A DNA stretch of 64,000 nt from Hyaloperonospora brassicae (GCA_947650285.1 CANTFL010001223.1:62001-126000); one strand, 5' to 3'. Shown: positions 1 to 12,850, numbered from the stretch's first letter. The notes: a model not told the origin generated them from the sequence alone. Numbers and translations: made by a program.

Positions 1-3000
1 CGTACCATCCCGTTTTGCTGCCTTAACGAGACGATTGTTTTGTGTGTGCGTTGAGCCTTTATGAAAACAAACTTAGATAACTACTGTACAAAAATCATGC
101 TGTATCAAGTCAACTAGAGCTTTTAGGTAATCATTCATTCGACTTATCAATGGAGTTACTAGCGGCGTTTATATTTATATGATGTTAAACAATATCCAAA
201 ATATAATCCGCAAGCCTCGACTGATGCCGTCTCATTTTCATCTAAATATTATTCTTGTTTATGAGTCAGGAGGAATTTTCAGCAGCCAGTCGGAAAATTG
301 ATCCTAGATCCATGGTCGACTAAAATGCTTTCAGTCAATGCGATGGATGACGGTTTAAGCAATTCACAACTTCATTAAATCCGTTCGCAATAAGCATAAT
401 CACTGAGACTGATCATACCAGCAGCATATATATAACAGGTTGTGCACACGTTACTGTATTGACGAAGCTATAAAATAATGTTTTTCCTATCGTTGGACAT
501 CATAAGAACATTTTAGGCCTATGTGGGATTTTCTGAGTTACTCACATCAAGAAACAGACATAAGCATAATTCATTGTATCTATCATCCAATTTCTAGTAT
601 TTTATTAGTGTAACAGGGTATAACTTAGACAATAGCCCCCAGGCCTAGTCATTATGATTACACAGACTTGAGTATGTATACACTCTACCCGATGTAGCGG
701 ACGCAAGGCGTTGTATTCTTGACTCACTGATGAGTATTTATAGTTTCATTATCATTCAGATGGATACGATTTATATTCATTTGGTTATTGTCCGACCGAA
801 CACCACCCATATATATATATAAACATTTTTGTCGAAACAACTATCATATATATATAAAGCAGAGATAAAAGTAACATTTATCAAGCGTTAAACAGACTTT
901 TGATCGCCTATCGATTCCTCATTAGATTTCCTGGTGCGTGGCAGGTAGCAAAGCGATCGATTCGTATCACATGGTATCACTTAGTCTTACTTCTGACTAA
1001 CAATATGCGCGCTCTTCCAATTCTGAGCTCCAAAGCAGTGATGCTTACATAAGATGAATACTGGTAATCAACCATGTTCACATGGATCCCCCTCTCTCCG
1101 CCGATTCGTATATGTGTCCAGAGTAAGTTCTTGAGAAATGCTTTCAAGACGGCCAAGATGTAGCATGTTGCTACAGAGTATAATTTTTAACCGTGAGCTC
1201 GCCACTTTGCGTCCGCAGGTCTTCAAGTGCACAGCTGTATCGAAGTCCGATTTCATCAAGTTTGACATCTTGATCAATCGCGTTGAGAACGCAAAACGTC
1301 CAGCGCATTGGCCATGCGATGAGGACATAGCTTTCCAAGCCTTACAGCTATTGCCATTATTTAACATGTACCCTTCCTTTCATGTTAATAAAGTGGCTAA
1401 GAGTATGAGTGTGTACAAGGCAAGAATGCCGCCAATCCGGTGGGGGTTTTAAAATGTAAGACCAATTTAAGCTCGACCGCTTCGCAACTTTATTATACGC
1501 CTCTGTATTAAAAAAGTTATCCACCACCTTCATGGTGCTAAATTAGGGATGGATTTCAATGTAAAGTGTCATTCGTTAAGCAAGATTTCTGATGATTCAT
1601 ACTGCTACTGATTCGAGAGACACGGATCCCCAGTTCAGAGTTCGTTTAATCGAGTAATGCTAGGTATCATTGCTTGAATTTGACGCAGACGTACCCGACG
1701 TCGTACGAGGCAGTGTTCGCAATCAATTAATTATAAACGTTTTAGTGTTATGGCTTCGTAAGTTTCTCGGTCGTCTTTTCGTTGCCTCTATAACATGCAT
1801 TGGACCATTAAACTCGATTTGACCAAGTGTACCAGTTTGACAAGGCGATTCTAAGGAAAAAGTCGACGAGATAAGCGTGCTAATACTACTTAGTTTTATT
1901 TTTCGTAACACATGACTGGTCTTATCAACTGGTTCAAGCGCTTATTCATCTAGTTGTACTACAACTTATTCTGACTCGTTCGCTGCAATTGAATGCAAAT
2001 GATAAGACAGGACGAGGGCGACAATTTTCTATGACAAATGCCGATCCGATCTGTCGAACACAATAATCGTTTGTTTATCGAAAATCAATTGTCAACTTAA
2101 CTACAGTCACTTGAATCATATATCCTTAGGAGTCAAAATATAGCTTTTCTCTGGTTTAGATCTTTAACTAATAGGTCTAATTGGACGCGATCCATTAAAT
2201 TTGTATGATAGGAAATGTTTAAAGCGGTCTTTAATTTTTTTACCATCCTGGTTGGCAATTTATTTTTGTAAAGCCACTATATGATTATTTGATTAATAAA
2301 GGTGGAGTGGTGAAGCATTTTGTTACGAACGGACCATCAGTGCACCCAGGTTACGGAAACCAGAGCCTGTCGAAGCTGCCAACCGTTTTCTTTGTCTAGT
2401 TTTGGATGTGCTCACATTTTGTCCTTTGCTTCAAGTAGAATGGCAATTCTCATTTAAAAATCGTAATGTTTATAGGACTGATGAACACATGTAATAAATA
2501 AAGCATATGCGATAAAATGGTTTCGAAAACCCTTGAGGCTACTGCCATTTGTTGTCAGCAGACCCATATCCCATCGACCCGCTTAGAGTTTCTCATTTGG
2601 TTGTGTCAACGAAATATTAGATTGACATATGCTCAAAAAGTCCCGCATAAGGTCAACAATCTTGTACATATGCATACTTGGTCACCGCACTTCTTTGAAG
2701 CCTAATACATTATTCATTTTGAACGGATCGACGACATTCGCCTACTTATAAAGCAGATGTGAAGACCGTCGATTTTTGCTTTCGAAGTACCTCTGTTCGT
2801 TGTTAACACCACGCTTACCGGCCGCTTAGATTTTTCACAGACGATCTGCGGCGTTCTTCGATCGGCATATCAGGTTGTAGACATCTACATCTACATCTTA
2901 AACAATCTACAAGTCTTCTTAATCGTATCTATCGTTATGAATTCGGGTACATTGCACAAATAAAGCTGATGTGACGCCGATGAAGAACTGCCTATCGTTC

Positions 3001-5067
3001 AAGGCACTCTATTGAAAGCTATAGAAATACGATCATCGGTCTAATCCGTCATACACGATCGCCGGTCTAGGCTAATCGTCAGCAGCGGTTGACAAATATA
3101 TTGGGGTAATTCATCGAGGTTGATGATGCCGACATGGAAACGTTGGAGTCGAGAAGAAAAGGACTTCAGAATTACGGTGCACCAGCACGGTATACCGGTT
3201 ATCATCGATGGTGGCGATTTCACTAAAGGCGGAAAAAGTATAGGAACGATCGATTGAAATCATCCGCTGGCGTGAGATAGTTTTCTGATTGGCCGATAAT
3301 TCCAAAAAAAAATGGTCGTAGGAGGCATCGACGAAGTCTAAACTTATATTTGATATACAAACCTCAATTTCATTGTAGCACACATTTAGCACGGACTGTA
3401 GATCAATATTAAACTGATCAATAGATTAAATATATTTGATCGGCATGGATAACGCTATTACCGGATCGATAGGGCTCAACGTACTATAACCGGCCAACTA
3501 TGGATCATGATAATATGTATTAATAAAAAGTGTGATGTCTAAAAGGCAATTGATGAGTTGTGAACGATTTTACTGATCACAACCGTATCCCGAGTCACCC
3601 GATCCTAATCTTGATATAGTGGTATCCGCTTGTCTCCCGCGAGCCGCTGATTTCCCGCGCGAGATTGCGATCAGAAGCGTCCAAAAGAGAACGCGATAAA
3701 GAATCAATTGATATAAAATATGATATGCAATATCGGTACTACATAGGAAAGATAAGGTCACTTGGACTTAAACGACAAGTGGCAGTATAACCGGGCATAT
3801 TATTTGGTGTATTAAAGATTTCCCCTTTTTTAAAATAATTAATTTAAATTTTACATATTTAAAACCGCACCAAGAGTGCTCTTCCGGTCAAGAATCTTTG
3901 ACCCTCATCGTTTAAACTCATTTTGCGATGCCGATCAAGCCATTTGTCTGGGGTATCGGACAGATTGGCAAGAAATGCATAACAAAACTAGCTCCCTCTG
4001 CGATCGAACGCCGTATAACAAAAAGAACTAGATGCATGATCGCAAGACATATCGAGTGTTCCAAAGATCACGGGTATTAAGAATCTACATATTAGACAAG
4101 GTGATCTCAATATCGATCAAGGATACGCAAATAGAGTATTTCCAACTTCTCTCCTTAATTGCGCAAAGATTTCCGCGAACCGACTCTTTCAAACGTAATC
4201 TTGATGCATTCTAGTTCGACATTGACTTAAGACCACCGGGATAGCGCACTTGATTTGCCTACGGGTACGAAAGGTGACGAAATTTTTATGCAATGAAAAA
4301 ATTACGTTCTTTGATAGTCGGTCATCCAAGTACCGGTTGGGAGTCAAAATCACATTATCAACTTAGTATCTCTTTTTTAGCACTTAAAAACCGTGGCATC
4401 TCATATCAGACATACACAATACACTTCAATTGTATGGCGGTCGTAATCTGTCCGTTTGACCGCTCAAATTTTCCTCCGTTCTCCCTATACTTTCATATTT
4501 CATACCCACGTGTTTCGATTCCTCTTTTTTCAAATACGCGTTGCAAAAGCATAACATGTGAAATTCTTTTTGATGCGTTCACAGTACAACTCTGTTGATG
4601 TTCACAATGCAGCATGCACTTGTTTCGAATGTAGATTGAAGTTTCTGTATCGTATCACCCACTAAACAATTGATGATAGCTAAACTGAAAGAAACTCAGC
4701 AGTCATTCAAGATATACAATTTTTTTATTAGCGGTAATGTGCATTCTCGTACGTGAATGACACAACATTTGAATGTCGATACTGTGGTGGAGTGGGGTCT
4801 CAAAACTGCGTGATGAGCCCTTATAGCACTCACTTTGCCGGACTGTCGACTTACGGGGGGTACCCTGATGCCGCGTAAGAACTTTGACTGACCTTGTGTA
4901 CCCTTCGGCTGGCGGGTTGAACTCTTCGGTAGACTCGGACAAGGCCTGAGTTATTTCAGCTTTGGCAAATGTAGACCTTGGGCCCCGAGTGGATATGATT
5001 CACTTGGCGGGCCAGTAGGTAGCCACTCGATCGACTCGATTGAGAGTGGACTTATGTACAAAATAAT
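1..5067. other. AT-rich gene-poor stretch
   Basis: No convincing gene is visible. The longest frames (for example 1138-1452 plus, 104 codons, and 4293-4598 plus, 101 codons) have no recognisable motif and look like chance frames. Short AT microsatellites lie near 810-860 and a short CATCTA repeat near 2880-2896. Old unrecognisable transposon debris is possible. Confidence 0.5.
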
Positions 5068-5115
5068 CTCCCGCCTACGAAGCGGGAGATGGCGGGTTTG
5101 AGTCCCGTCGGAGAC
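5068..5115 (+). pseudogene. tRNA-like fragment, Arg(ACG)-like 3' half
   Basis: A 5-bp anticodon-type stem (5070-5074 with 5082-5086) closes a 7-nt loop reading ACG at the anticodon positions. It is followed by a 5-nt variable stretch and a T-arm-like hairpin (5092-5096 with 5104-5108, loop TTTGAGT). No D arm or matching 5' acceptor strand is present upstream, so it is a remnant or the head of a tRNA-derived SINE rather than a working tRNA. Confidence 0.3.
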
Positions 5116-5756
5116 TGTCTTTGACTGGTCGCTCCTTTGCGATTGTTCTTGGACGACCAAAGACGATGGACAGCGTTTTGAACACTGGCCGTCCAAGAGG
5201 CGCACGGTATGTCTTCGGCCACTTCATTGGATTGCACACAGAGATCAACTCGATACAGTAGGAAATATGAAACAGTCGAACTGTATCTACACATCTCTCT
5301 GAGCTCCATTGCTATGCTGAAGAAGCAAGGAACTAAAGAGAGCATTCCTATTGTCTGCGGATGCGCTCCGGTTCATGTACAGAATCTCGTGTGCAGGGGT
5401 GTAGCACACACGGATGATCGAACGATCCCATGTAGTCCCACCGATCAAATTTGTGTCCGATATCAATACGTTGGTGAGGGCACACAGCACCTCTTGAATC
5501 CACAAACAAAGAAGAGAGACAATCCCGTGGTGCGTGTGTAAAACTGGCACTGAATGGTAAAAGTTTTTCGCGAGGAATTCAAATTACAACCTGTAGAGCT
5601 GTGGCTTCACATCAGGATTCTGGCACGCGATCCTCCCACTACCAGGAGCGAAGGTTTTTCCCTGCTCTGTTATCCAGTCTGGGGCGGTGCACCTTTCCTT
5701 AGTGACCTTGGTGTGAACCCTTACGAGCTCACCACAATGTCGACTCCTGATTTGAG

Positions 5757-5787
5757 ACGGGCGTGGGTTCGAATCCCACTCGTGTCA
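5757..5787 (+). pseudogene. tRNA-Leu-like T-arm and acceptor remnant
   Basis: Positions 5763-5779 form a perfect T arm (5-bp stem, loop TTCGAAT) containing a canonical B box. The sequence around it resembles the 3' half of a eukaryotic tRNA-Leu. The 5' half does not fold into D and anticodon arms that pair with the acceptor, so this is a truncated copy or SINE head. Confidence 0.35.
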
Positions 5788-6517
5788 GCTTTTGCCTCAT
5801 CCCTTCAATTTGGACGACCGCGCGCTTCTTGCCAGCCGACTTGTGGTAGAGACGCAACACAAGTCCGCCCTCACCACATGCTTACGAAGTCTGCAGAAAT
5901 GTTTATTTTGAGTGTCAGCTAGTACAGCTGACATTGTCGTCAAAGCTGAACGGTGAAGCTGACGTACTTCCCGATAAAAAAGCAGTGTTGCGTATGCGCA
6001 CCTGCAAATGATATCAACACTAACCAAACCTGCTACAAAGACGGAGACGTTCGGCACGCACGACCGGCCGTATGGACAGTACACATATTTAAGAGGTTGT
6101 CGTGTCGTCGATCGATGTGTCGTGAGAAATGAAATTGAAGTTCACTCTTCAGCTCGAGGCAGCATCCCGTATTGGTCAAGTGCTTGGTTTGCTGATTGCA
6201 GGTTGTCGACTTGACGCGACGATATTCGATACATGTGGGTGATTTACAGGTATACATGGTATCGACACATTCAAAATGATATAATGACAACATGACTCGA
6301 TTGACGACGATGTGATGAGATGTATGGCGTTTCGGTTGCAGACGTGTACCGTCGCAAACATCAGAAATCACGACGCGAAAGTCCTTCAATTGATGATCAT
6401 TCACTGTGCAATATCAGATTCAACGACTAGAGTGTAGAATAAAGACGTTGGTTGCCCGACGGATGTAGAAGAGTAGGAGCGTGCTCAATGCAGCTCGACG
6501 TCCGAGACACAAAGGTA

Positions 6518-6590
6518 TGTCAACGACCGGGTTCGAACCGGCGACCTTCTGCGTGTAAAGCAGACGTGATGATCACTACACTACGTCGAC
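6518..6590 (-). tRNA. tRNA-Val (UAC)
   Basis: Read on the minus strand, the 7-bp acceptor (GTCGACG with CGTTGAC, one G-U) encloses a D arm with the usual eukaryotic tRNA-Val pattern, an anticodon stem TCTGC/GCAGA with loop TTTACAC (anticodon UAC, valine), a 5-nt variable loop and a T arm with loop TTCGAAC. Discriminator base is A and CCA is not encoded. There is no intron. It is isolated from other genes. Confidence 0.92.
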
Positions 6591-7329
6591 TCTACTCGAC
6601 AAATCGACCGAAACTCTACATGACCATCAACCGTTCACATCCATCTACCGTGATCGACACAATCTCCTCGTTTTTTAATCACATACCGATAACTGCCGAC
6701 AAATAGCGACAGAAACCAATCACTCTTGCGATTGGCTCAGTTGCACCGTGACATTTTATAGGTCGGGTCAACACGGGATCTCAAGACGGTACCCTGGTCC
6801 TCGAACGACACAGATTCGTCCACCCACCCCATCGTCACAGACGCACTTGACAAACGTGATAAGTAATTTTTACAATTATAAAAATGAATTTGACTGGTCT
6901 TAAACTCTCGTGATAGTGTTGATATCGGCTTTTGAGGTAATGCGACATTCAGGTAGCTTGTCGCTCCTGGCCTTTCGTGTAGTCACAGGGGTGTTAGTCT
7001 CCATACCTTATCGTGCTCCCTTACCGCTAGATTAAGAAGCCGCTTACGATATCTAATAATGAGGAGAAAGTTTGCTACCCGACAAACCCACATGCCTATT
7101 ATTTACAGAGGTTATACTTGCACTTGGTTTCGCCACTCAACTATCTTCAAAGGGGAAAATGTGTACCCCATCCCCGGAACCGGCGGGCAGACTTAACAAG
7201 TTATTCCTTTAGCGCGACAACGACGTGCCACGTAGATCGCAATTGATTAGTGTTCAATATAGTCCAATCCTTAAACTTCTCTACTCTATCCTTGCCCGGT
7301 GCACTGAATCTTTTGTGACTGGTCAGGAG
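6591..7329. other. intergenic, nothing recognised
   Basis: Only short frames are present between the tRNA and the minisatellite; no gene or repeat is identified. Confidence 0.5.
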
Positions 7330-7655
7330 TAGCCGAATCATCAAGGACCAGGTCTACCAGTCCGATACCCATCAAAAACGATTAGGGACCGAGCCTGCCA
7401 ATGAGGTACCCAGGTCTACCGAGGAAGGACCAGGTCTACTAATGGTGGAACCGCTTCTATCGATGAGGGAACTAGTCTACCGGTGCGAGACCCAGGTATA
7501 CCGATGGGGGACCGGGTCTACCAATGAGGCACCTAGGGCCACTGATGAGGGATTGGGTGTATAATCAGGATCCCAGGGTCCATCGATACGGGGTCTGGTG
7601 TATCATGAGGTACCCGGTGTACCACGAGGGACTGGATCCACCGATGAGGGACCCC
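7330..7655 (+). repeat. degenerate minisatellite, about 24-bp unit
   Basis: About a dozen imperfect tandem units with the core GGTCTACCGATGAGGGACC recur roughly every 24 bases. The units vary by substitutions and small indels, indicating an old array. It overlaps the 3' part of the antisense frame at 7565-7924. Confidence 0.75.
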
Positions 7656-7924
7656 ACTCGTTCTATTATAGTACCGCTTGATTGGTACCTTGGTAGCGGT
7701 TTTATCCTTATTTGGTCCTGCGGGCCTGTATCCCATGAATATCCAACCACTTTGATGTCCCCTTCCATCTCGGCCATCCTTTCCTTGAGGGTAGCTACTT
7801 GTCCCTCCATCGTGATGAAACTTTCTAGCTCCCTCATTTCCCAAAAGCGCTTCACCACAATACCAAAGAGCACGGGAGATTCAAGGCCTCCGCGAAATTG
7901 AAAAATTACACTACCCGAGGCCAT
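7565..7924 (-). CDS. hypothetical protein with coiled-coil segment, possible transposon remnant
   Basis: A 119-codon frame beginning MASGSVIFQFRGG contains a heptad-like Glu/Lys-rich segment (about residues 30-60) that could be a coiled coil, as in gag-like proteins of some retroelements. Its C-terminal third is encoded by the minisatellite, so that part is probably not functional. No family was recognised. Confidence 0.25.
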   Translation of the reverse strand: MASGSVIFQFRGGLESPVLFGIVVKRFWEMRELESFITMEGQVATLKERMAEMEGDIKVVGYSWDTGPQDQIRIKPLPRYQSSGTIIERVGSLIGGSSPSWYTGYLMIHQTPYRWTLGS

Positions 7925-9550
7925 AGCTGTAATTTTAACGCAGATGTCTGCATTCTTCTATGTTCGTGTCTATGAATGCCGATGACTATGATTGTTACAT
8001 ATGCGCATCGAGTTGCATCGCATGTGCAATCACATGACCTCGATATAGAGTCAATTCAACAAAATTAAATAATATTGCTAAACTTTTTTCGTTGTTATCT
8101 TTTGCTTTTGTTCTTGTAATAACAAAAACCTTCTTTCTGCCCACAAGCTTGTTTAATTGAATCTAGTCGCTATTCTTGCATGCTTTAAGCAAGCAAATTG
8201 ATAGAGACGGCAACTTTCTACTAGTGAAAGTAACATGCCTTGCATCCTTCACTGAATATAATTGTTATTTTGTTCTTGGAAACAAGTATCGTTTGACACA
8301 TGCTAACACCGTATTTTGAGTGAGCCGGTTCAACAAATTGACAGCCAAGAAGTCGGCAGCTCGTAATCAGGAAAGAACATATCTCCTGTGTTATGTGACA
8401 CCCTCCACTAGTACTTACACAGTACAAGTTGCCTACACTAATCACAGTATAAGCGGGTGCCTTGATTCATGGCGTACATTGAAAGTGCTGAGAAAGGCTA
8501 AATTATCCAACGAAAACGATTCAGAAAAGGAAATGAAAAACTATTTGGCATTATCATGAAGATATCAAAAATCTGTTTCGATTTTAATTTAACTATTTAA
8601 GTACAAACGCCAAATGAAACTACTTGCTTACCACCCATTGTGCGCGTATAACAGCTTTTTGTGGTTTTGTAGGTTGATATAATGGCCGATTACATCGAAT
8701 ATATGGAGTGATGCTGAATATCACCTTCGGCAGTACTATGTCTTCAGTCTTAATTTGACAAGTAATTATTGTAATATACTATCAATTTAGATCATTTGAT
8801 CTTTGACCATAGTTGATGTCGATAACATGAATCACGCAGTAGTATTTACACTTCTTGAAGATAATAGGGGATCTCATATCAAGCAAACCTTCATACATTG
8901 CGTAATTGCTGTAAAGTTGCAGATATTAGAAGATATTTTTTTTGACAGGTCATGAAGATGTTCAGGTTTAAGTGCAAGACTGTCACAGGTGAGGTCGGAA
9001 CAACCCTGGTTGGCTCAGAAGTGACAACGTGAAGTACGAGGAGATGCGGTCGTCATGTCGGATAATGAGATACCGTGTCATGTGAGACGAGGTGGTACGG
9101 ATGCCGCGTAAGCCTAGCACATAATGATAGGTGGAGTGGACGTACGCTATGTTGACTTGATTTGTCTACTTTCAGTGCCGGTAAACGGTCTGTTATAGTG
9201 TTGACAGACGAGGTTAGTACGATATATTTTACTTTTTTCAGCTATTATATTTTACACAAGTGCAACTGTACCATCTTGAGTAGCAGCCGTGTTTCCTTTG
9301 TATCATTGTCGCCACATGTCGGCATCTTCACAAGTCATCTCGCGCAACATTACCATATAACATGACGATCTTCAGTGATGAGTAGCATCACAGTTACCAG
9401 TAGCAGCAGCAATCCATCATGGTTAATCGTAGCAGCAGCATAATATATAGCGCTTACATCACAGTATTCAAATCGATTAGAGGCTACAGTCTGTCATTAC
9501 GCCAGAGCCTGCAGAGACGTTTGGGAGAAACGAATCCGTCTAACTAGGTG
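7925..9550. other. AT-rich intergenic stretch left of element A
   Basis: Short frames only (8320-8559 plus and 9162-9365 plus are the longest), none recognised. The segment 9501-9555 is the left target flank of element A and is contiguous, across the insertion, with 20413 onward. Confidence 0.5.
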
Positions 9551-9555
9551 CCGTT
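9551..9555 (+). repeat. target-site duplication CCGTT, left copy
   Basis: CCGTT immediately precedes the TG of the left LTR and is repeated exactly at 20408-20412 after the CA of the right LTR. Five bases is the usual duplication made by Ty3/gypsy integrases. It shows that 9556-20407 sits in the host as one insertion unit. Confidence 0.88.
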
Positions 9556-10000
9556 TGTAATGGGGCACACCCCTTGCGTGAACTTTACGCAAGGGTGACG
9601 TGTGCCCCACAAGCGTACACAGGGCAACCGAGGAAGCGGTAGGTAAAACAGAACTCGAAAGCTCTGTCTTGATGGAAAAGTAGAACTATTTAGTTGATAT
9701 AGTTATTACGTTAATAAATCATCTTTGACTTACTCTGAATATATTAAACTATCTTCTCCTATGTGTGTCCCTTGCTCAACACCCATTGCGCGCGTCCAGC
9801 AGCGATTGGTGGTTGAGTTGATTGATGTACACCGTACATCAACCGAGAAGTGGACCCCTCCACAGACATTATCCTTAGCGATAATAATCCGACAATATCA
9901 CTCATTTCGAGTGATGTTGATTGAATATTATCAAAACAGATAATATTCAAAAATTGGTACTTTCGTACCAATTTTTATGTAACGGGATCATCCCGTTACA
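9556..10000 (-). repeat. outer 3' LTR of element A
   Basis: This 445-bp LTR begins TGTAAT and ends GTTACA. It is near-identical to 19963-20407. It contains several perfect hairpins, including a 23-nt palindrome-like terminus (9978-10000) and a GCAAGGG stem near 9571-9595. The adjoining polypurine tract on its right makes it the 3' LTR of a minus-strand element. Confidence 0.92.
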
Positions 10001-10015
10001 TCACCCCTCCCTTAA
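10001..10015 (-). promoter_or_regulatory. polypurine tract of the outer element
   Basis: On the minus strand the sequence directly before the 3' LTR reads GTTAAGGGAGGGGTGA, a typical plus-strand primer for reverse transcription. The same motif recurs at the middle LTR. Confidence 0.75.
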
Positions 10016-10133
10016 CCATCAGTCACTGAAGTGAATAATATGATTGGTTGTGACAGAGTGACTACCGTCGTGTCGCTCTGGGGACGGGGAGCACTTGTTG
10101 GTCTTTTCCTTTTTCATTTTCACTTCGCAGACT

Positions 10134-11873
10134 ATGACGATCAAGGCCGCGTCCGAAGCGGCTGCACAAATGCGTGCAGCCAGTGAACAAGACGAACAAG
10201 ATTCAGCAGCAGGTGGTTATCCGCATGCTGTTGCTGACAAAAAAGCCTGCAACTCTAGCAGTTGCAGGTTCACGTGGTCATCCACGTGCAGCTCCTTCAC
10301 CCGCAGGGTCTTCTGCGGGTGGTAGTCCGATGGACCATGGCCCCGACATAGACGTGGTCTATTCGAGCGAGTCGGACGCACCGTCCGACTAAAAATCGTC
10401 CGTTAATCTCTACCGGAAGTTCGCGGAAATGAATACTGCTGCGCCTCGCGGCAGTCTCGACAAAGAGCTGCAGTGCGATATCTTCGGTTCATCCGACGAG
10501 TTCAAGAACTCGTCACCGGGATCGAACTGATGGAGCTCGTATTTGGATGACGAAAGCGTGCAAAAAAAGGACTTAAGTCCTCATGTGGGTGTCGATGACT
10601 CTGTACGGAGTCATCGTAGCCATAGCCGTGATAGTGGTGCTGGTTACATTGGCACCACGCAAGAGGAGCAAGATTGTGATGCTTTCCGATCTGTTCCTGA
10701 GCGCAAGCCATGGTTGACAACTTTGAGAGAGCGGAGAGTGTCGTATGGTTATATCACTGGGGCTGTCAGATCCCAATCTTTAACTCATCAAAGTTCCATG
10801 GTCTTGATGTCAGTGCGAAGTATTATCTCACTAAGCATATTTTAAATCGATGTCTTTTTCAGACATCGATAGTTTCATTTCAACAAAAAGTAAGACCCTT
10901 ACTCGTTGGTGCAGGCGTGGAACGCATCCATCGCCAACATTTTGACTGCTGGTAGACAGTCTTGGCTGGGCAAACTTGGTGCTGCTCGCAGCAAGTTTGA
11001 ACAAATTCGCATGTCGGTGCACGGTATAAATTGCATCTATTGTCTCGAAAGGATGGTTTACCTTGCCTCTCGTGGATAGAGAAGTGTCTGAGTTGTGTAG
11101 ACAACTCAATTCGCGCCCCTAAGGAGGCGTACCTCCTTAATCAGCCCTACTGGAAGGCGCGCATCTCGTCTAAGATGCACGAAGGTATTGGGAATTTGCA
11201 ATCCCTTTACGACCGCGGTGATCGTTCGCACGACGATGGCCCTCCACCAACAAAGGGTGTGTCTCGTCGTACTGCTCAACGAAACCTGCCACATCCATCA
11301 TCAACTGGAATCGAGGCTCCCAGCTGTTCCAAGAGGGTGGATACCCCCGCCACTGGACGAGGTAACTCGTCCCTGATCCTTAATAGTCACGGTGGTTCAC
11401 GATACCCTCCACAAAGAAGCTTTGACCACCGCGTGAGTCCAATCAAGGATGTGGAGGAGGAGGAAAGATCTCCTCCAAGTCCTCATGCTCACCATTTCAA
11501 TCCTTACGAGATGGATCGCACTATTGTTGAATTGCGCGATGATTTGGAGCACGAGAGGGACAGGCGTTACGCTCTGACTGATTCTTTGCGGAAGCACCGC
11601 AAAGACCGCGAGACGTACCGTGCGAAGGACCGTGCTGAGTATGCGGTCGCGAAGCTGCAGACCGAGCGCGATGTCCGCTCCCTCGTGTATGAGCTGGCGA
11701 CAGCTCGCGGAGAGATCCTTGGTTTAAACGGAGAGATATCTGATGTTCGCGTCCAGGTTGAACGTCTGGAGCGCGAGTGCAAAAAACTGATGGAGGTGCT
11801 TGAACGTGGGGGCTATCTTCATCGGAAGAAGAGGGATCGTACCGGTAGTACGGAAAAAGATGCCCCACGATGA
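10134..11873 (+). pseudogene. decayed left copy of the element A antisense ORF
   Basis: This is the counterpart of the intact antisense frame at 12886-14604. An ATG at 10134 opens the N-terminal part; the frame then shifts and stops (for example 10390). The C-terminal part is open from 11031 to 11873 and has the same coiled-coil segment, rich in Arg/Glu/Asp and ending near an LERG motif. The acidic signature DxDVVYSxESD matches DPDVEVIYSGESD of the right copy. Several hairpin stems are kept by paired changes even though the reading frame is broken. Confidence 0.75.
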
Positions 11874-12030
11874 ACGTAGAATGCATGCGAATCCTTTGTG
11901 GCATCTCGATCGTGTATGCGTTGCACCATCAATTCAGCACACGAAAGGGACCGATATACTTGGGCAGTAGGTTACTTCTGCCCACGTTAGTCACTACGAG
12001 TCGAGATAGGTTTACCGTAAATAGTAAGAC

Positions 12031-12362
12031 TTAGTTGCCTACGACAAATGAATGTATATTTTCCCCTCCATTCTTGTCAGTGTTCCGTTTCTGACGGTCC
12101 ACCGCGTAAGCGATGGAATTCTGTACGAAACGGGTCGCTGCTTCGCGAGTCAGTAGAAATTTATCTGCTGACTCGGCGTTGTTTTGTTCAATTCTACTTG
12201 TGCGAATCGCAGAAAGAGTGCTTTTTTCTTTCTGTTCAGCAGCGAGGATGACACCATCCTCGCTGAGATAGTCGTTGACAATGCTGAATATACCAGCATC
12301 GTCATCATTATCTGAGTCAATAGTAGCGTTTTCACTATTATTGAGGTAATCTTCTTCGTCGA
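12031..12362 (-). pseudogene. integrase C-terminal fragment, left copy
   Basis: The minus-strand frame resembles the region just before the integrase C-terminal domain of the right copy (14374-14841), sharing FLLTREA and the VDRQKRN-D-KNG block. It is cut at 12362 by the middle LTR, whose insertion point lies in the acidic Asp-rich linker. The matching undisturbed sequence is at about 14870-14990. Confidence 0.7.
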
Positions 12363-12753
12363 TGTAACGGGGCACACCCTTGCGTAACTTAACGCAAGGG
12401 TTTTGAGTGCCCCGACAGACGTACACGTGGCAAGCGAGGAAGCGTAGGTAGGGTAAAAGTAGAACTGTTATATTAATAAATTAAGTCTTTAAACTACTGT
12501 CTCTTCGTTTGACTTAATTCAATTATACTAATATAATTGCATGTATGGTGACATCTCGTCACCACTCATTGCGCGCGTCTTGCGGCGATTGGTGGGTTGA
12601 TATCATCACGATATCAACCAATGAACAGACCCTTTGGTCGACCCTTCAATATCACCACTTTGGTGATATTGTTTTAAAGAATATCCATCTTTATATTCTT
12701 TATTGTCACTTTCCTTAAAGTGACAATTTCATGTAACGGGCTGCCCCGTTACA
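12363..12753 (-). repeat. middle LTR of element A, diverged subfamily
   Basis: This 391-bp sequence begins TGTAACGGGG and ends GTTACA and follows the same order of blocks as the outer LTRs, with many substitutions and gaps. A polypurine tract lies on its right (12754-12770), so it was the 3' LTR of a second minus-strand element. No partner 5' LTR of the same subfamily is present, which points to recombination between nested copies. Confidence 0.85.
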
Positions 12754-12770
12754 TCACCCCCCCCTTAACT
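12754..12770 (-). promoter_or_regulatory. polypurine tract of the inner element
   Basis: Minus-strand reading gives GTTAAGGGGGGGGGTGA directly before the middle LTR. It is like the tract at 10001-10015 but with an uninterrupted G run. Confidence 0.75.
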
Positions 12771-12850
12771 GATAGTCACCGTGTGACTATCGAAAACATG
12801 GAGTCCACCCGTTGGCCACCATTGGGACTGGGAGCACTTGTTCGGTCCGT

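Noticed and set aside
5068..5115. Functional tRNA-Arg(ACG)
   Set aside because: No D arm or complementary 5' acceptor strand; the T loop is also atypical.
12363..12753. Middle LTR as a simple solo LTR inserted in element A
   Set aside because: A polypurine tract and a complete 3' internal region of the same type follow it on the right, and the left internal copy is interrupted at its left edge. It therefore belongs to a second, recombined element.
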